A stretch of 64,000 nucleotides of DNA. Origin: Todiramphus chloris collaris (taxonomy: Eukaryota > Chordata > Aves > Coraciiformes > Alcedinidae). Shown here piece by piece: positions 37,736 through 47,272 of the stretch. Position 1 is the first letter of the stretch. Each line of letters starts with the position of its first letter. Both the position numbers and the translations under genes were made by a program. The notes below the pieces were generated by a model, which did no database searches, had not been told where the DNA came from, and saw only the letters and a program-made list of their open reading frames with translations. The stretch is taken from positions 11,083,108-11,147,107 of the forward strand of contig JANVCC010000073.1 in assembly GCA_025345505.1 (NCBI GenBank), written 5' to 3'.

Positions 37736-38277
37736 CAGCTGTAATCTTTCCTCAGGTCTCGAAGTTCTGATGAAGTCAGGGACCAGGTGGTTTCTGCCTC
37801 CTGTTTCAATTCCATTACTCCCTCCTCCAGTCTCCCTGTTGAGGGTCCAGCTTGTTGATAGTGTGTTTCCTCCTCTTCCTCATCCCTCACTAATCAAGGG
37901 TAGGGGTCTGTTGTTCTCCTTGTCCACTGTTTCTTTTTCACTACTGGGGCTACTTTGGAAGTTGTAGTTGTTTCAGTCCCTATTTCAACTTGTGTGTCTT
38001 TGGATGTAGTTTGGGTCCCTGCCTCAACCACAGTCCTCTGAGAGTACTTAACTGTGGCTCGATGGGCACAGACCAGGCCCCAGTACAGCACTAAGAGCTG
38101 CTGATTTTCATCAGGGTAGACAAGGCACCCTTCTATTAGATGTTGTGTCAGTTTGACAGGGTTGCTTGCCTGTACAGGGTAAAGTCCCAGGCTACAGGAG
38201 GTGACAACCGTCCTAGGAACCTGCCCAAATCCTGCCAGACCCCTTGCCACCCAGGGACAGGCCATCTCAGGGCACAT
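37696..38277 (-). pseudogene. gag: ERV gag-like stub
   Basis: Minus-strand open frame of about 193 codons interrupted by one TGA (37894-37896). It has an N-terminal region (VKLTQHLIEGCLVYPDENQQLLVLYWG), a Thr-rich basic part (TTTTSKVAPVVKKKQWTRRT), then an acidic run (RDEEEEET) and SLTSSELRDLRKDYS. Position after the leader and before pol, and the ELRDLRKDY-type block seen in avian ERV Gag proteins (from memory), suggest the start of gag. The frame then runs out at the junction with pol (about 37699-37735), where a large deletion must lie. No capsid major homology region or zinc knuckle is present. Confidence 0.6.
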
Positions 38278-38573
38278 TTCGGTGTCACCCCACCTGAAAC
38301 TTGTCTCCTCTCAGGCCAAACTGGGACCAGACTACACACAACCTGGATTAGGCCAACGATATTGATTAGTAGTATTAAGAAGCTCACATAAGGGTGGATG
38401 AGGACCTCGGGAGCATGCACAATAAAATCATCTATATCAATTTCCAGTAGAGAGAGAGGGATGTATTCAATCATTTTCTCCCCAAGGTAGCCCCCACAAC
38501 ACAGCAAAGCCACCAATGCCAGCATGAAACACACCGTTACTATTTGTGCCAGGGTGCTCCCAAGTCCCTTCAT
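38148..38573 (-). CDS. ERV leader ORF, small two-segment membrane protein (putative)
   Basis: Open frame of 141 codons from ATG at 38571-38573 (MKGLGSTLAQ). The open frame extends upstream without an ATG to about 38681. Two strongly hydrophobic segments are visible: IVTVCFMLALVALLCCGGYLG (residues about 11-31) and a second around VSFLILLINIVGLIQVVCSL (about 63-82), separated by an acidic linker (LLEIDIDDF). A basic/aromatic C terminus follows (WPERRQ, WQGVWQDLGRFLG). It lies just after the primer-binding site, before and overlapping (by about 130 bases, in another frame) the gag-like stub. I do not recognise the family. It could be an ERV accessory protein, the real N terminus of a gag read after a frameshift, or a chance frame. 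I infer no function. Confidence 0.4.
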   Translation of the reverse strand: MKGLGSTLAQIVTVCFMLALVALLCCGGYLGEKMIEYIPLSLLEIDIDDFIVHAPEVLIHPYVSFLILLINIVGLIQVVCSLVPVWPERRQVSGGVTPKCALRWPVPGWQGVWQDLGRFLGRLSPPVAWDFTLYRQATLSN

Positions 38574-38756
38574 CCTCCCGAGACAGAAGCTTCCCCAGCA
38601 TATTGAAGCTATCAGTGCAGAAGCAAAGCAAAGAGAGTATTTCCATAAACATGTTAACAAAACACCAAATAAGTAGCGCAAGCAAACTCCATGGCCTGCA
38701 CAGGAGTTTGCTACTAATATCTAAAGCAAGCAAGCAATAGAAAAGCAGCTGCTTGT

Positions 38757-38774
38757 GCCCCACATTGGGTGCCA
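38757..38774 (-). promoter_or_regulatory. Retroviral primer-binding site, tRNA-Lys1,2-like
   Basis: In minus sense the 18 bases read TGGCACCCAATGTGGGGC, beginning 10 bases after the 5' LTR end. Known tRNA-Lys1,2 PBS sequence is TGGCGCCCAACGTGGGGC (established knowledge): 16 of 18 match, and both differences are CpG losses (CG to CA, CG to TG) as expected from methylated-cytosine decay. Confidence 0.8.
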
Positions 38775-38784
38775 AAAAAGGAAC

Positions 38785-39247
38785 TGTGGTTAGTTGACCC
38801 TGGCACGGCATCAGGTGCCCACCAAGCCCTTCTATCACTCCCCCTAACCCCCTTCAGCATGGCACGCAGGGAGAGAATAAGATGCAAAGAGCCGTGGGTA
38901 TGATAGTTAAAGTTGTTACTCTCTACTTCCTGTCCACAGGCGATGTTGGGCCGAATCCGGGAAGCAGGGCTCCAGGAACACGTAGCAGTTGCTCGGAGGA
39001 CAAAGCCAAATGCCCCCCCATCCTCCTCCCACTCTCTCCCTTTATAGTTGAGCTGATGTCATGTGGTATGGAATATCCCACTGGTCAGCTCAGGTTGGCT
39101 GTATCCCTTCCCCATCTTGCCCCCCATCCTCTGGTGCCGTGTGAGCACTGGCAGTCATAACACGGGTGTGTTATCAACACCCTCCAGCTCCCAGTGCTGC
39201 AGCATGAGGGCTGGATGGGGAAAAGCAGCTCAGCCAGACCCACTACA
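38785..39247 (-). repeat. ERV 5' LTR (463 bp)
   Basis: Ends TGTGGTTAGT (decayed from TGTAGTGGGT) and ACCCACTACA. Aligns with the other LTR over its whole length, with TATAAA (plus 39041-39046) and the same ATAACAC-GGGT-GTGTTAT palindrome. By eye there are roughly 25-30 differences in the first 185 or so bases and fewer in the rest. Confidence 0.92.
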
Positions 39248-41186
39248 AAGGAGCTGCTGAAAAACTACTGGGGAAGAAAGAAGTTCACAGCATGGGGAGA
39301 AATGACTGGTGTCTTGAGAGAATTATAGGAACGTTGACAGGGTATATAAGGATACAAGAAGGAAGGACAAGGCCCTCTTGGAATAACTCTGGCAAAGGAA
39401 GTAAAAAAGAACAAGAAGGGCTTCTTCAAATACATCAGTGGTAAAAGGAACAATGGGGAAAATGTGGTCCCACTACTGAATGAGGTGGGAGCCTTGGTGA
39501 CAGATGATGCAGAGAAGGTGGAGTTACGGAATGCCTTTTTGCTTCAGTCTTCACTGCTAAGACCAGCCCTCAGGAAACCCAGATGATGGAAGTAAGAGAG
39601 AAACCTTGGAGGGAGGAAGACTCTGTACTGGTTGATAAGGTTTGCATTAGAAACCACTTGGGTAAACTGAACATGCACAAATCCATGGGCCTTGATGGGC
39701 TGCACCTATGAGTGCTGAGGGAGCTGGCTGTTATTGTTGCTCTACCACTGTCCATTATTTTTGAAAGATCATGGAGAATGAGAGAGGTGCCTGAGAACTG
39801 GAGGAAAGCCAATGTCACTCCAGTCTTCAAAAAGGGCAAGAAAGAAGACCCTGGAAATTACAGACGACTCAGCCTCACCTCCATCCCTGGGAAGTTAATG
39901 GAGAAGCTCATTCTAGAGATCATCTCTAAGCACATGGAAGAAAAGGTTATCCAGAGTAGCCAGCATGGATTTACTAAACAGAAGTCATGTTTAACTTATC
40001 TGATAGCCTTCTACAGTGGTGTGACTAGCTGGGTAGATGCAGGGAGAGAAGTGGAAGTTGTCTACCTTGAATTCAGAAAGGCTTCTGATACTGTCTCCCA
40101 TAACATCCTCGTGGGTAAGCTCAGGGAGCATGGGTTAGAAGAGCAGACAGTGAGATGGGTTGAGAACTGGCTGAACAATAGATCTCAGAGGGTCAATAAT
40201 CAGTGGTGCAGAGTCTAGTTGGCAACCTGCAACTAGTAGTATTCCTCAGGGGTCACTAATGGGTCCAATGTTATACAAGATCTTCATCAATGATCTGGAT
40301 GAAGGGATGGAGTGTACCCTTAGTAAGTTTGCTGATGATACTAAACTGGGAGGAGTGGCTGATAACACCAGAAGGCTGTGCTGACATCCAGTGATATCTG
40401 GACAGACTGGAGAGCTGGGCAAAGACAAACCTCCTGAAGTTCAACAAGGATAAGCATAGAGTCCTACACCTGGGGAGGAACAACACCCTGCACTAGTACA
40501 GGTTAGGGGTTGACGTGCTGGAAAGCAGCTCCATGAAGAAGGACCTTGGCATCCTGGTGGACAATAAGTTATCAACAGAACAGCAATGTGCCCTTGTGGC
40601 CAAAAAGCCAAATGGTATCCTGGGGAGCATAAAGAAAAGCGTGTCCAGCAGGTCAAGGGAGGTTCTTCTCTCTGTCTACTCTACACTAGTGAGACCACAT
40701 CTGGAGTATTGTCTCCAGTTCTGGTTCCCCCAGTTCAAGAGAGACAGGGATTTATTGGAGCGTCCAACAGAGAGCTACAGGGGTGATTAAGTGACTTGAG
40801 TATCTCTCTTATGAGGAAAGGCTGAGAGACTTGGGGATGTTTAGCCTGGAGAAGACTAAGAGGGGATCTTATTAATGTTTACAAATACCTGAAGGGTGGG
40901 TGTCAAGTAGAAGGGGCCAGTCTCTTCTCAGTGATGCCCTGTGGTAGGACAAGATGTATTGGTCACAAACTGGAATGCAGGAAGTTCCACCTCAACATGA
41001 AGAGGTGAGGGTGACAGAGCCTGGAACAGGCTGTGCAGAGAGGTTGTGGAGTGTCCTTCTCTAGAGACTTTCAAAACCTGCCTGGATCTGTTACTGTGTG
41101 GCCTGATCTGGGTGTTCCTGCACTGGCAGGGGGGTTGGACTCAGTGATCTGCAGAGGTCCCTTCCAACTTTTACTATTCTATGAAA
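39248..41186 (+). mobile_element. CR1 LINE F: 3' arm with RT and tail
   Basis: Continuation of the copy that starts at 35500. It covers the linker (KELLKNYWGRKKF, NKKGFFKYISGKRN), the RT, the C-terminal region and the CR1 3' end ('gttggactcagtgatctgcagaggtcccttccaac', then 'tattctatgaaaac'). The ERV interrupts it in the linker, and no CR1 sequence is lost beyond a few bases as far as I can judge. Confidence 0.93.
39712..40790 (+). pseudogene. CR1 ORF2 remnant, reverse transcriptase
   Basis: The RT open segment at 39712-40218 (168 codons) holds VPENWRKANVTPVFKKGKKEDPGNYR, LTSIPGKLMEKLILEIISKHM, QHGFTKQKSCLTYLIAFY, and VVYLEFRKASDTVSHNIL (the usual KAFD is KASD; the preceding catalytic Asp position reads Glu). 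A frame break near 40219 precedes [11 protein letters not shown] (about 40322-40354). A further open segment at 40515-40790 carries [51 protein letters not shown]. With the palm Asp changed and several breaks, this copy could not be active. Confidence 0.9.
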
Positions 41187-41602
41187 ACTATCGGTATATG
41201 CCGACAAGTGTTTTCTGAATATAATTCAGGAGAGGAGTTTAGCTACGAGAAAAATGTTCTGCTCGTATGTGCTGTATTTCCACAAGAGGGCTCTGTTAGC
41301 GTAGCTGTTCTGGGAGCAGAGCTGTGCTCCACTGCAAGAGAACAGCTTCATGTAGCTGGCTTCACATTTAACGCTGTGCACTGGATTAAACTCCGTGAAT
41401 ATGGAAGCAGAAACTCACTTTCATCGTCACAGTATAATTATCTCATGAAGTCTTATCAATGTACCGTAAGAAACCGACTATCAGCAGTGCAAGCCAGGGC
41501 ATACTGTGCCAGTCTCTGCACCTATTCACTAACATGCGCCTTCTGCCCCCTTCCCATCTCTACTTCTTCTCAGTTAAGAAAAGATGTTCTTGGCTGTTCT
41601 TT

Positions 41603-41633
<31 letters not shown>

Positions 41634-42937
41634 CTTTTTCCCATCCTTATTTGCAAGCAAATTAAGCTCATTATCCACCCTCCATCATCTGCAACGAACG
41701 TGAAAGGTTGACAAATGCTCATGGTCCCAAAAGGTCGGGAACCACTGAACTAGATATTCCATTCAAAATTCCTCCTAAACGGAACAGTTTTACTCTGAAT
41801 GGTTGATTCGTTTTTATTATTTAACGGTTCACACTAATTTATTTACGCTTTTTAGAAACTGATATTTATATTCTAGTGTTATGCTGTAGAAATCATACTG
41901 GAGCTGTTACTTTTAAGGTTAAATATATCGTTTCAGCGATATTCTTCTTATGCTTTTGCATGCAATCATGCAACGTGACCACAAGAGATCAACAGTGGTA
42001 CGTAAGTGCTAATGCCCTCTTTGTATGCATGAAATACATTGTAGTGGAAAGCCGTAGTCAGACTAGATTTTCTGGTTATTTTAGAGAAGATATTCTCGTG
42101 TTTATAGAAAAAAAAAATAATGGAATTGTTAACCATCTCTTTTTATACACATACTTGAGTGATGATTAATATTACTTCTAGCACGTTTATTTGCTGTTTG
42201 CTTTTATACAAAAAATAAGTTATGAAAAACTAAGTAAATTGTCTAGAAATATATGTTTTCCCAAATTACACTATTGTCTTTATTCATATGATGATAAAAC
42301 AAGCCAACATTCATCGTGTGAAATTTGTTACCATATCCAGGAATGTGCAAATTTATTTAGTTATTGATCTGGTATTTTCCCTCAGTGCAGCTCGCAGATC
42401 CCCAGATACGTTCTGTTACGGTTTAAACTGCAGCTATCTAGGTCCTAGGTTCTGTAAGCACAAACTGCCTGTGTGGAGTGTGTATTTTGTGCCACTGTTA
42501 CTTGGCACCTTTAGCACCATTTAGACCTGGGATTCCTTGCAGATATATGTAACTACATTTCACTGACCTGTTAAAGTAACACACTGATTTCCTTCTTAAA
42601 AATTTTATCTGTTGTGTAGGGCTAAGACTTACCAGCTGAACACCACGTGACAGCCTTTACTGTAGCTGTTTGTACAGGTGTAAAGAAAGCACATACAGGT
42701 GCTCATCTTTTATTTTATTAGCACCTAAACTTCAGTCATGTGCAACTGGAAACTGCATTTTTTTTTCTCTCACATTTTTTTTTTTTATCATTCTATGTCT
42801 TATAATCAGCATTTCCTTTAAAAATCATAGTAAGACTTCATTTTCAAAGGAGAAAAGGCTCACCATTATCATTTGTGATGAGGGGAAGCAGAGGTCAGCA
42901 ACATACAGTTTCTTGTCTGGTCATCTAAAATGGACTC
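41187..42937. other. Unique DNA, CpG-containing at left; no gene recognised
   Basis: The left third (41190-41480) keeps several CpG dinucleotides and a CTCF-like 15-mer at 41280-41294. A T-rich tract lies at 41600-41639 (21 T at 41613-41633). The phrase 'ggtcgggaaccactga' at about 41732 resembles the terminal region of hAT-type DNA transposons, but no second end is seen. The 176-codon frame from 41181 runs through the T tract and has no domain. Confidence 0.5.
41600..41639. repeat. Poly-T tract
   Basis: T-rich run with a perfect 21-T core at 41613-41633. Length may be unreliable in the assembly. Confidence 0.9.
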
Positions 42938-43293
42938 CTACATCTCTGAGGGGAGACCTTATTACTCTCTACAACTACCTGAAAGGACATTGTAGAGAGG
43001 CTGGTGCTGGTCTCTTCTCTCAAGTAATTAGTAACAGAACCAGAGGGAATGGCCTAAAGCTGAAACAAGCTAGGTTTAGACTAGACACTAGGAAAAACTT
43101 CTTCACAGAAAGAGTGGTGAGATATTGGAATGGGCTGCCCAGGGAGGTGGTTGAGTCACCATCTCTGGATGTGTTTAAACATCACTTAGATGTGGTGTTG
43201 TCGGATATGGTCTAGGAGTGAACTTGTAGAGTAGGGTTGATGGTTGGACACGATGATCCCAAGGGTCTTTTCCAAGCTAAATGATTCTGTGAT
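42938..43293 (+). mobile_element. CR1 LINE, 3'-end fragment, same subfamily as copy A
   Basis: Starts 'tctgaggggagaccttattactc' and ends 'aagctaaatgattctgtgata'. The C-terminal frame is fully open to its natural stop at 43213-43215 ([65 protein letters not shown]). Nearly the same protein sequence as in copy A shows these two copies are close relatives and comparatively young. Confidence 0.95.
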
Positions 43294-43986
43294 ACTGCAG
43301 ATTGCATTCTCCTCAGCAGCCCACATTTCTCTGAATGAAGGCAACATACCAAATTTTTCATTGGGCATCGGTTGCTCGCTGTAGTAGCATAGTAGATAAT
43401 GGAAAGTTTATTGCAATACTTGCCACCTGAAAGGCACGAGTTTGATAGTAACTAATGTAACTAGTAGTTGCTGTTGCATATTTACTCATTTTACATGCAC
43501 AGGTAATACAGAAACTTACTTTCAGGTTTTGGAAAGAAAAATGTTTTTATGTACATTCTTTCAGAAGCTTTAAAAATAGAAATGCCTTGAATAAAGAGAG
43601 TTCAATTAGAGGAAGTAATTTCAAAATATAATTCATAATTTTTAAGTAAATGTGGCCTTATAACAGAATGCAGATGGCAAACCCACTATCCAGCCGACCC
43701 CAGGGCGTGATCGAGAAACAAGCAGGAGGTGCAATACATTCTATTAATTATTTTCACTGCTACAGTTGTTTGCTATATAATACAGGTCAACAAGGGTTAG
43801 CCTGAAGCTTCTCCTAATATATTAGTAAATAAATTTGAACAGATTTTAATTTGCTAATGGAAAGGTCTGAGCCAGTTGCAAATAAGAGCGGAGCTACTTT
43901 GTCTTGCTCATTACTATGCAACATGGCTGCTCTCAGCCATTCATACAAAATGTTACATTTCCATAAAGCACAATGTAATTTGTCAC

Positions 43987-44007
43987 GGGGGGGGGGGGGG
44001 GGGGGGG
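43987..44007. repeat. Poly-G tract (21 G)
   Basis: Perfect run of 21 G. Can form quadruplex-type structures and is a common assembly error site. Confidence 0.92.
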
Positions 44008-44175
44008 AAGACCCACTCTGTAAACTATATTACATTAACGATAAAAGTCTGTCGTGGAGCAATCATTCTCATGGAGTCCGCAGGATAATTACATGCTGAA
44101 CACCTGTCTCAGAAGGCTTGCCAAATAATCCAGCACGGTATCTTTGTAACACTTACATGTTTCAGGAAGGAAGTT

Positions 44176-44274
44176 AAAAAAACAAAACAACAAAAAAAAA
44201 CCCAAAAAACCCCCAAACAAACAAACAAACAAAAACAAACAAAACCAACAAAACATACACACACACAAATAAAA
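44176..44274. repeat. A/C-rich simple repeat (AAAC-type)
   Basis: Imperfect AAAC/CAAA units with A runs and a short ACACAC end. Confidence 0.9.
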
Positions 44275-45369
44275 GAAGTATATGCTATTTCCAACTCCGA
44301 GTTCCAACTCACACAGCTTCCAGTGCTGTGCATTCACACAACTATAACACGGCACCAGCTGTGTGGACTATTTGTTTCTCACTCTTTTTCTAATCATAAC
44401 AACATTCCCTAGGGTGTTTTTTCCCCGTAATTCCTTTGTAAACATTTGTAAATATTCTAATTTTACAGATGCATAAACAGGTGTATACAGGTCTGGTTTT
44501 TGCCCAAGATCTAGGCTGATAGTAGCAAAATTGGGAAGAGAAGCTAAGTTTACAAGCCTAGTAACATTGTCTCAGTTTGCCTCCTTACACTGCTTAGAAC
44601 AGGACTACTGCAAGCATTACACAGTGACAGCTGATTAATAGGTATAGGCAATATACTGCTGACAGGTGTTGTAGCCCAGCAATACTGCCTTGTTACTTCA
44701 TTTCACTGATTGTGCACCATAGGTATGGCACCTGTCTTGAATCTCAACAATTTTTAAGCTAGATCATGAAGCTTTACTCACGTGCATCGCTAGTTCCGTT
44801 ACTTTAGTATCTCCTGCTCTGCTGGACTTTAAAACTTAGGCTGGCCTGGTTGTACAATTCATTCTTTCCATGTCAACAAGATAAACAAAGCTCTGTAAAT
44901 GCTAGAGTCATTAGGAAAGCTGCTGTCACTGATGTTCGCTTGAGATAGGCTTCTAAAGGGGAGAAGGACAATTTTTTTATCAGGGAGGGTTCACAAGATG
45001 ACAAATAGGAGGTATGTCCTAAAGTTGTATTTGCCTTATCTGCACACAGAATGTTTCTTACCATTAAACATTTTCTCCATGTTTAAAATCTCACTTGGTT
45101 TTCCTGGGTGTGGTTTGGGTTGTTTGTTTTGGGATTTTTTTTTTGTAGGGGTAGGGTTTCTGGAGTTTGGTTTTGTTTTAATGGCCTCCTGGTTTTAAAT
45201 ATTCCACCTATTTGTATTGCTCAGATGCATGAGGCGACAGGAAGGACTGTTAACGTTTAAACCGTTGTCATTTTCACCTCTTCTTCTCTCTTTTGTAATG
45301 AAAGAAGTGGCACTCGATTTTAAAATGGACACAAACTAAGAAGCATCTACGGATTAGTCCCTTAATTAC

Positions 45370-45390
45370 AATAATCCTTAAAGGATTATT
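45370..45390. promoter_or_regulatory. Perfect 21-bp palindrome with TAATCC / GGATTA halves
   Basis: AATAATCCTT, one central A, then AAGGATTATT: two inverted arms of 10 bp. Each arm contains TAATCC, the known preferred core of K50-type homeodomains (OTX, PITX, CRX). Function is inference. It may be chance in AT-rich DNA. Confidence 0.3.
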
Positions 45391-46156
45391 CAGAGATTGG
45401 CCCTTACTAAAGTTTTAAACTTAGCCATGCATTTTAAATCGGGAGCAGACTGATCTGTGGTCCAACAACAAAAGAGGAGGTTCAGGTTTGAGCACTGTTT
45501 GCATAAATATGTGAAGGTTGAGAAAATAGTCTATCTCAGACAACACAACTACTGATGCATGTTCTGTTTGTTACTGATAAACTGCTTGCTCAGTGAGTCT
45601 CACAGAATTTTACAACTTTTCAATAATTCAATGTCTAATTGCTCTAGAAAAGCCTCAAATAAGCAAAGAGAAAGTGGAGCTCCCTAGCTGCCAAGGTCAC
45701 TGGCATGAGTTTGCTGGCAAATTCCTTTCTACCGCCCCGCAGTCTTGAATATGAGAAGTAGATAAAGTCCTCAGGGCGTTTTTTGGTCATGTGAATTCCT
45801 ACCATCCAGTTATTTCAGTTGCCGATTTCTGTAAACCTCTGATTAAAAGAAAAGATCTCCCAAACCTTCTGTGCTGCCTTCACTGACTGGATGAATTAAT
45901 CAAGATTCCAGAGGCTGCATTCACTTTCATGTGACACTTCACTATGTAGCACTTTCACTTGTTTTTTTCCTTTTTTTTTTTTTTCTTTTCCTCCAAGAGC
46001 CCCATAATCTTCTCCTAAATTAAATGTTCTGGTGAGACTTTTTTTGGTTGTTTATTTCCCAAGCACACATAGCTGATGCGAGACTAGAAAAAAAAATTAA
46101 ATGAAAAGAAGCATTGCTGTTGAAAAAAAAACTTTCAGTAGTAGTCTTAAAAACTA

Positions 46157-46241
46157 AAAGAAAGAAAACAAACAAACACAAAAACAAACAAAACAAAACC
46201 AAGAAAAAAAAAAAAAAACAAAACCAAACAAACTACCCCAA
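46157..46241. repeat. AAAC-type simple repeat bordering gap
   Basis: CAAA/AAAC units with A runs ending directly at the N block. Probably caused the gap. Confidence 0.88.
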
Positions 46242-46341
46242 NNNNNNNNNNNNNNNNNNNNNNNNNNNNNNNNNNNNNNNNNNNNNNNNNNNNNNNNNNN
46301 NNNNNNNNNNNNNNNNNNNNNNNNNNNNNNNNNNNNNNNNN
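46242..46341. other. Assembly gap of 100 N
   Basis: Exactly 100 Ns, the usual placeholder for a gap of unknown length. Left flank is an AAAC repeat, right flank starts AAAGGGAAAGG. Confidence 0.98.
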
Positions 46342-46854
46342 AAAGGGAAAGGAAAGACCAACTGTGCTGTTGGGATGTTGGGGTTGTGTCTTCTCATATT
46401 CTGGCCTAAAATTATAATCAGATCTAATTTGACTGTCCCAGGGTGGGGGCGGGAAGGGAAGGGAAGGGTGAAAGGAAGGATATTCTACATTTTGCACAAA
46501 GTGCTATGTAATTGTCAACATTTATCTTGACTCCTTGGCAAAACAGACAGAACTATTGTCAAATGACTGTGCAGATAAGTGAAGAACATTTATATGTAAT
46601 TCCATGCGTTTTTGCTCAAGGCATGAATAGCAAAATCATTAAAAGCAGTATTTAACTCCCATGCCTTTTAGTCCTAAACCACCTTATTCTAATCTACATG
46701 TTTACTTCTGTCCAAATCTTGTTCTAGTTCTTCACTCTTTTCTATTTACTTTCTTTTTCTTTTGTTATCTTTAATATGAAATTTTCCTGAATTAAGACAT
46801 AAAATCATTATGTCAAGATGTACAATAAGGTGTAACAAAGGGGATCAAGTGAAA
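46342..46854. other. Unique DNA right of the gap
   Basis: Includes a short GGGAA repeat at about 46450-46467 (purine-rich). No gene recognised. Confidence 0.55.
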
Positions 46855-47272
46855 TAAAGGGGAACACCTCTCCTATGAGGAAAGACTGAGAGAGTTGGGG
46901 TTTTCAGGCTGGGGAAAAGAAGACTCTGGGGAGACCTTATAGCAGCCATACATTATCTAAAGGGGACTACAAGAAAGCTGGAGAGGGATTTTTTTACAAG
47001 GGTGTGTAGTGATATGACAAGGTGTAATAGCTTTAAACTGAAAGAGGATATATTTAGACTAGATATAAAGAAAATTTTTACAATGAGGGTGGTGAAACAC
47101 TGGAGCAGGTTGCCGAGAGAGGTGGTAGAAGCCCCATCTCTGAAACATTCAAGTTCAGGGGCTTGGATGGGACTCTGAGCAACCTGATCTAGTTGAAAAT
47201 CACTGCAGGGTGTTGGCCTAGTTTACCTTTAATAGTCCCTTCCAACCCAAACCATTCCATGATTCTGTGAGA
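46855..47272 (+). mobile_element. CR1 LINE, 3'-end fragment
   Basis: Starts 'aaggggaacacctctcctatg' and ends 'aaaccattccatgattctgtgag'. Blocks 'agagagttggggttttcaggctgg' and 'ggtggtgaaacactggagcagg' match CR1. Frame broken by several indels, so it is an old copy. Confidence 0.92.

Larger units (their letters stand above)
35578..39247 (-). mobile_element. ERV-L type endogenous retrovirus, internally deleted
   Basis: A 3.67 kb provirus on the minus strand: right LTR (5'), PBS, leader ORF, gag-like stub, pol end, polypurine tract, left LTR (3'). Class III (ERV-L) assignment rests on the integrase style (WQVDY, ESDNG, GKIERYNG), absence of any env, and a 5-bp flanking pair (ATGGA at 35573-35577, AAGGA at 39248-39252, 4 of 5 matching). 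The internal region is only about 2.74 kb, so most of gag, all of protease and most of RT are gone. It sits inside CR1 copy F. The LTRs differ at many positions, so the insertion is not recent. Confidence 0.9.
43294..46241. other. Unique DNA with G, A/C and T simple repeats
   Basis: No gene recognised. Holds a 21-G tract (43987-44007), an A/C-rich tract (about 44176-44274), a 21-bp perfect palindrome at 45370-45390, a 14-T run (45971-45984) and a second AAAC-type tract that runs into the assembly gap (about 46157-46241). The stretch 45200-45900 looks less repetitive, with TAATTA-like homeobox-type words. Confidence 0.55.

Noticed and set aside
37311..37967. 218-codon plus-strand open frame
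   Set aside because: It is the antisense of the ERV pol and gag remnants, which have real motifs on the minus strand.
41181..41711. 176-codon plus-strand open frame
   Set aside because: Starts in a CR1 tail and runs through a poly-T tract (Phe run). No domain is visible.
41726..41760. hAT-like phrase 'ggtcgggaaccactga'
   Set aside because: Only one possible end, no matching inverted terminus and no 8-bp duplication, so not called as a DNA transposon.
46114..46530. Open frames across the N gap
   Set aside because: They are artefacts: the frame runs through 100 N and an AAAC repeat.
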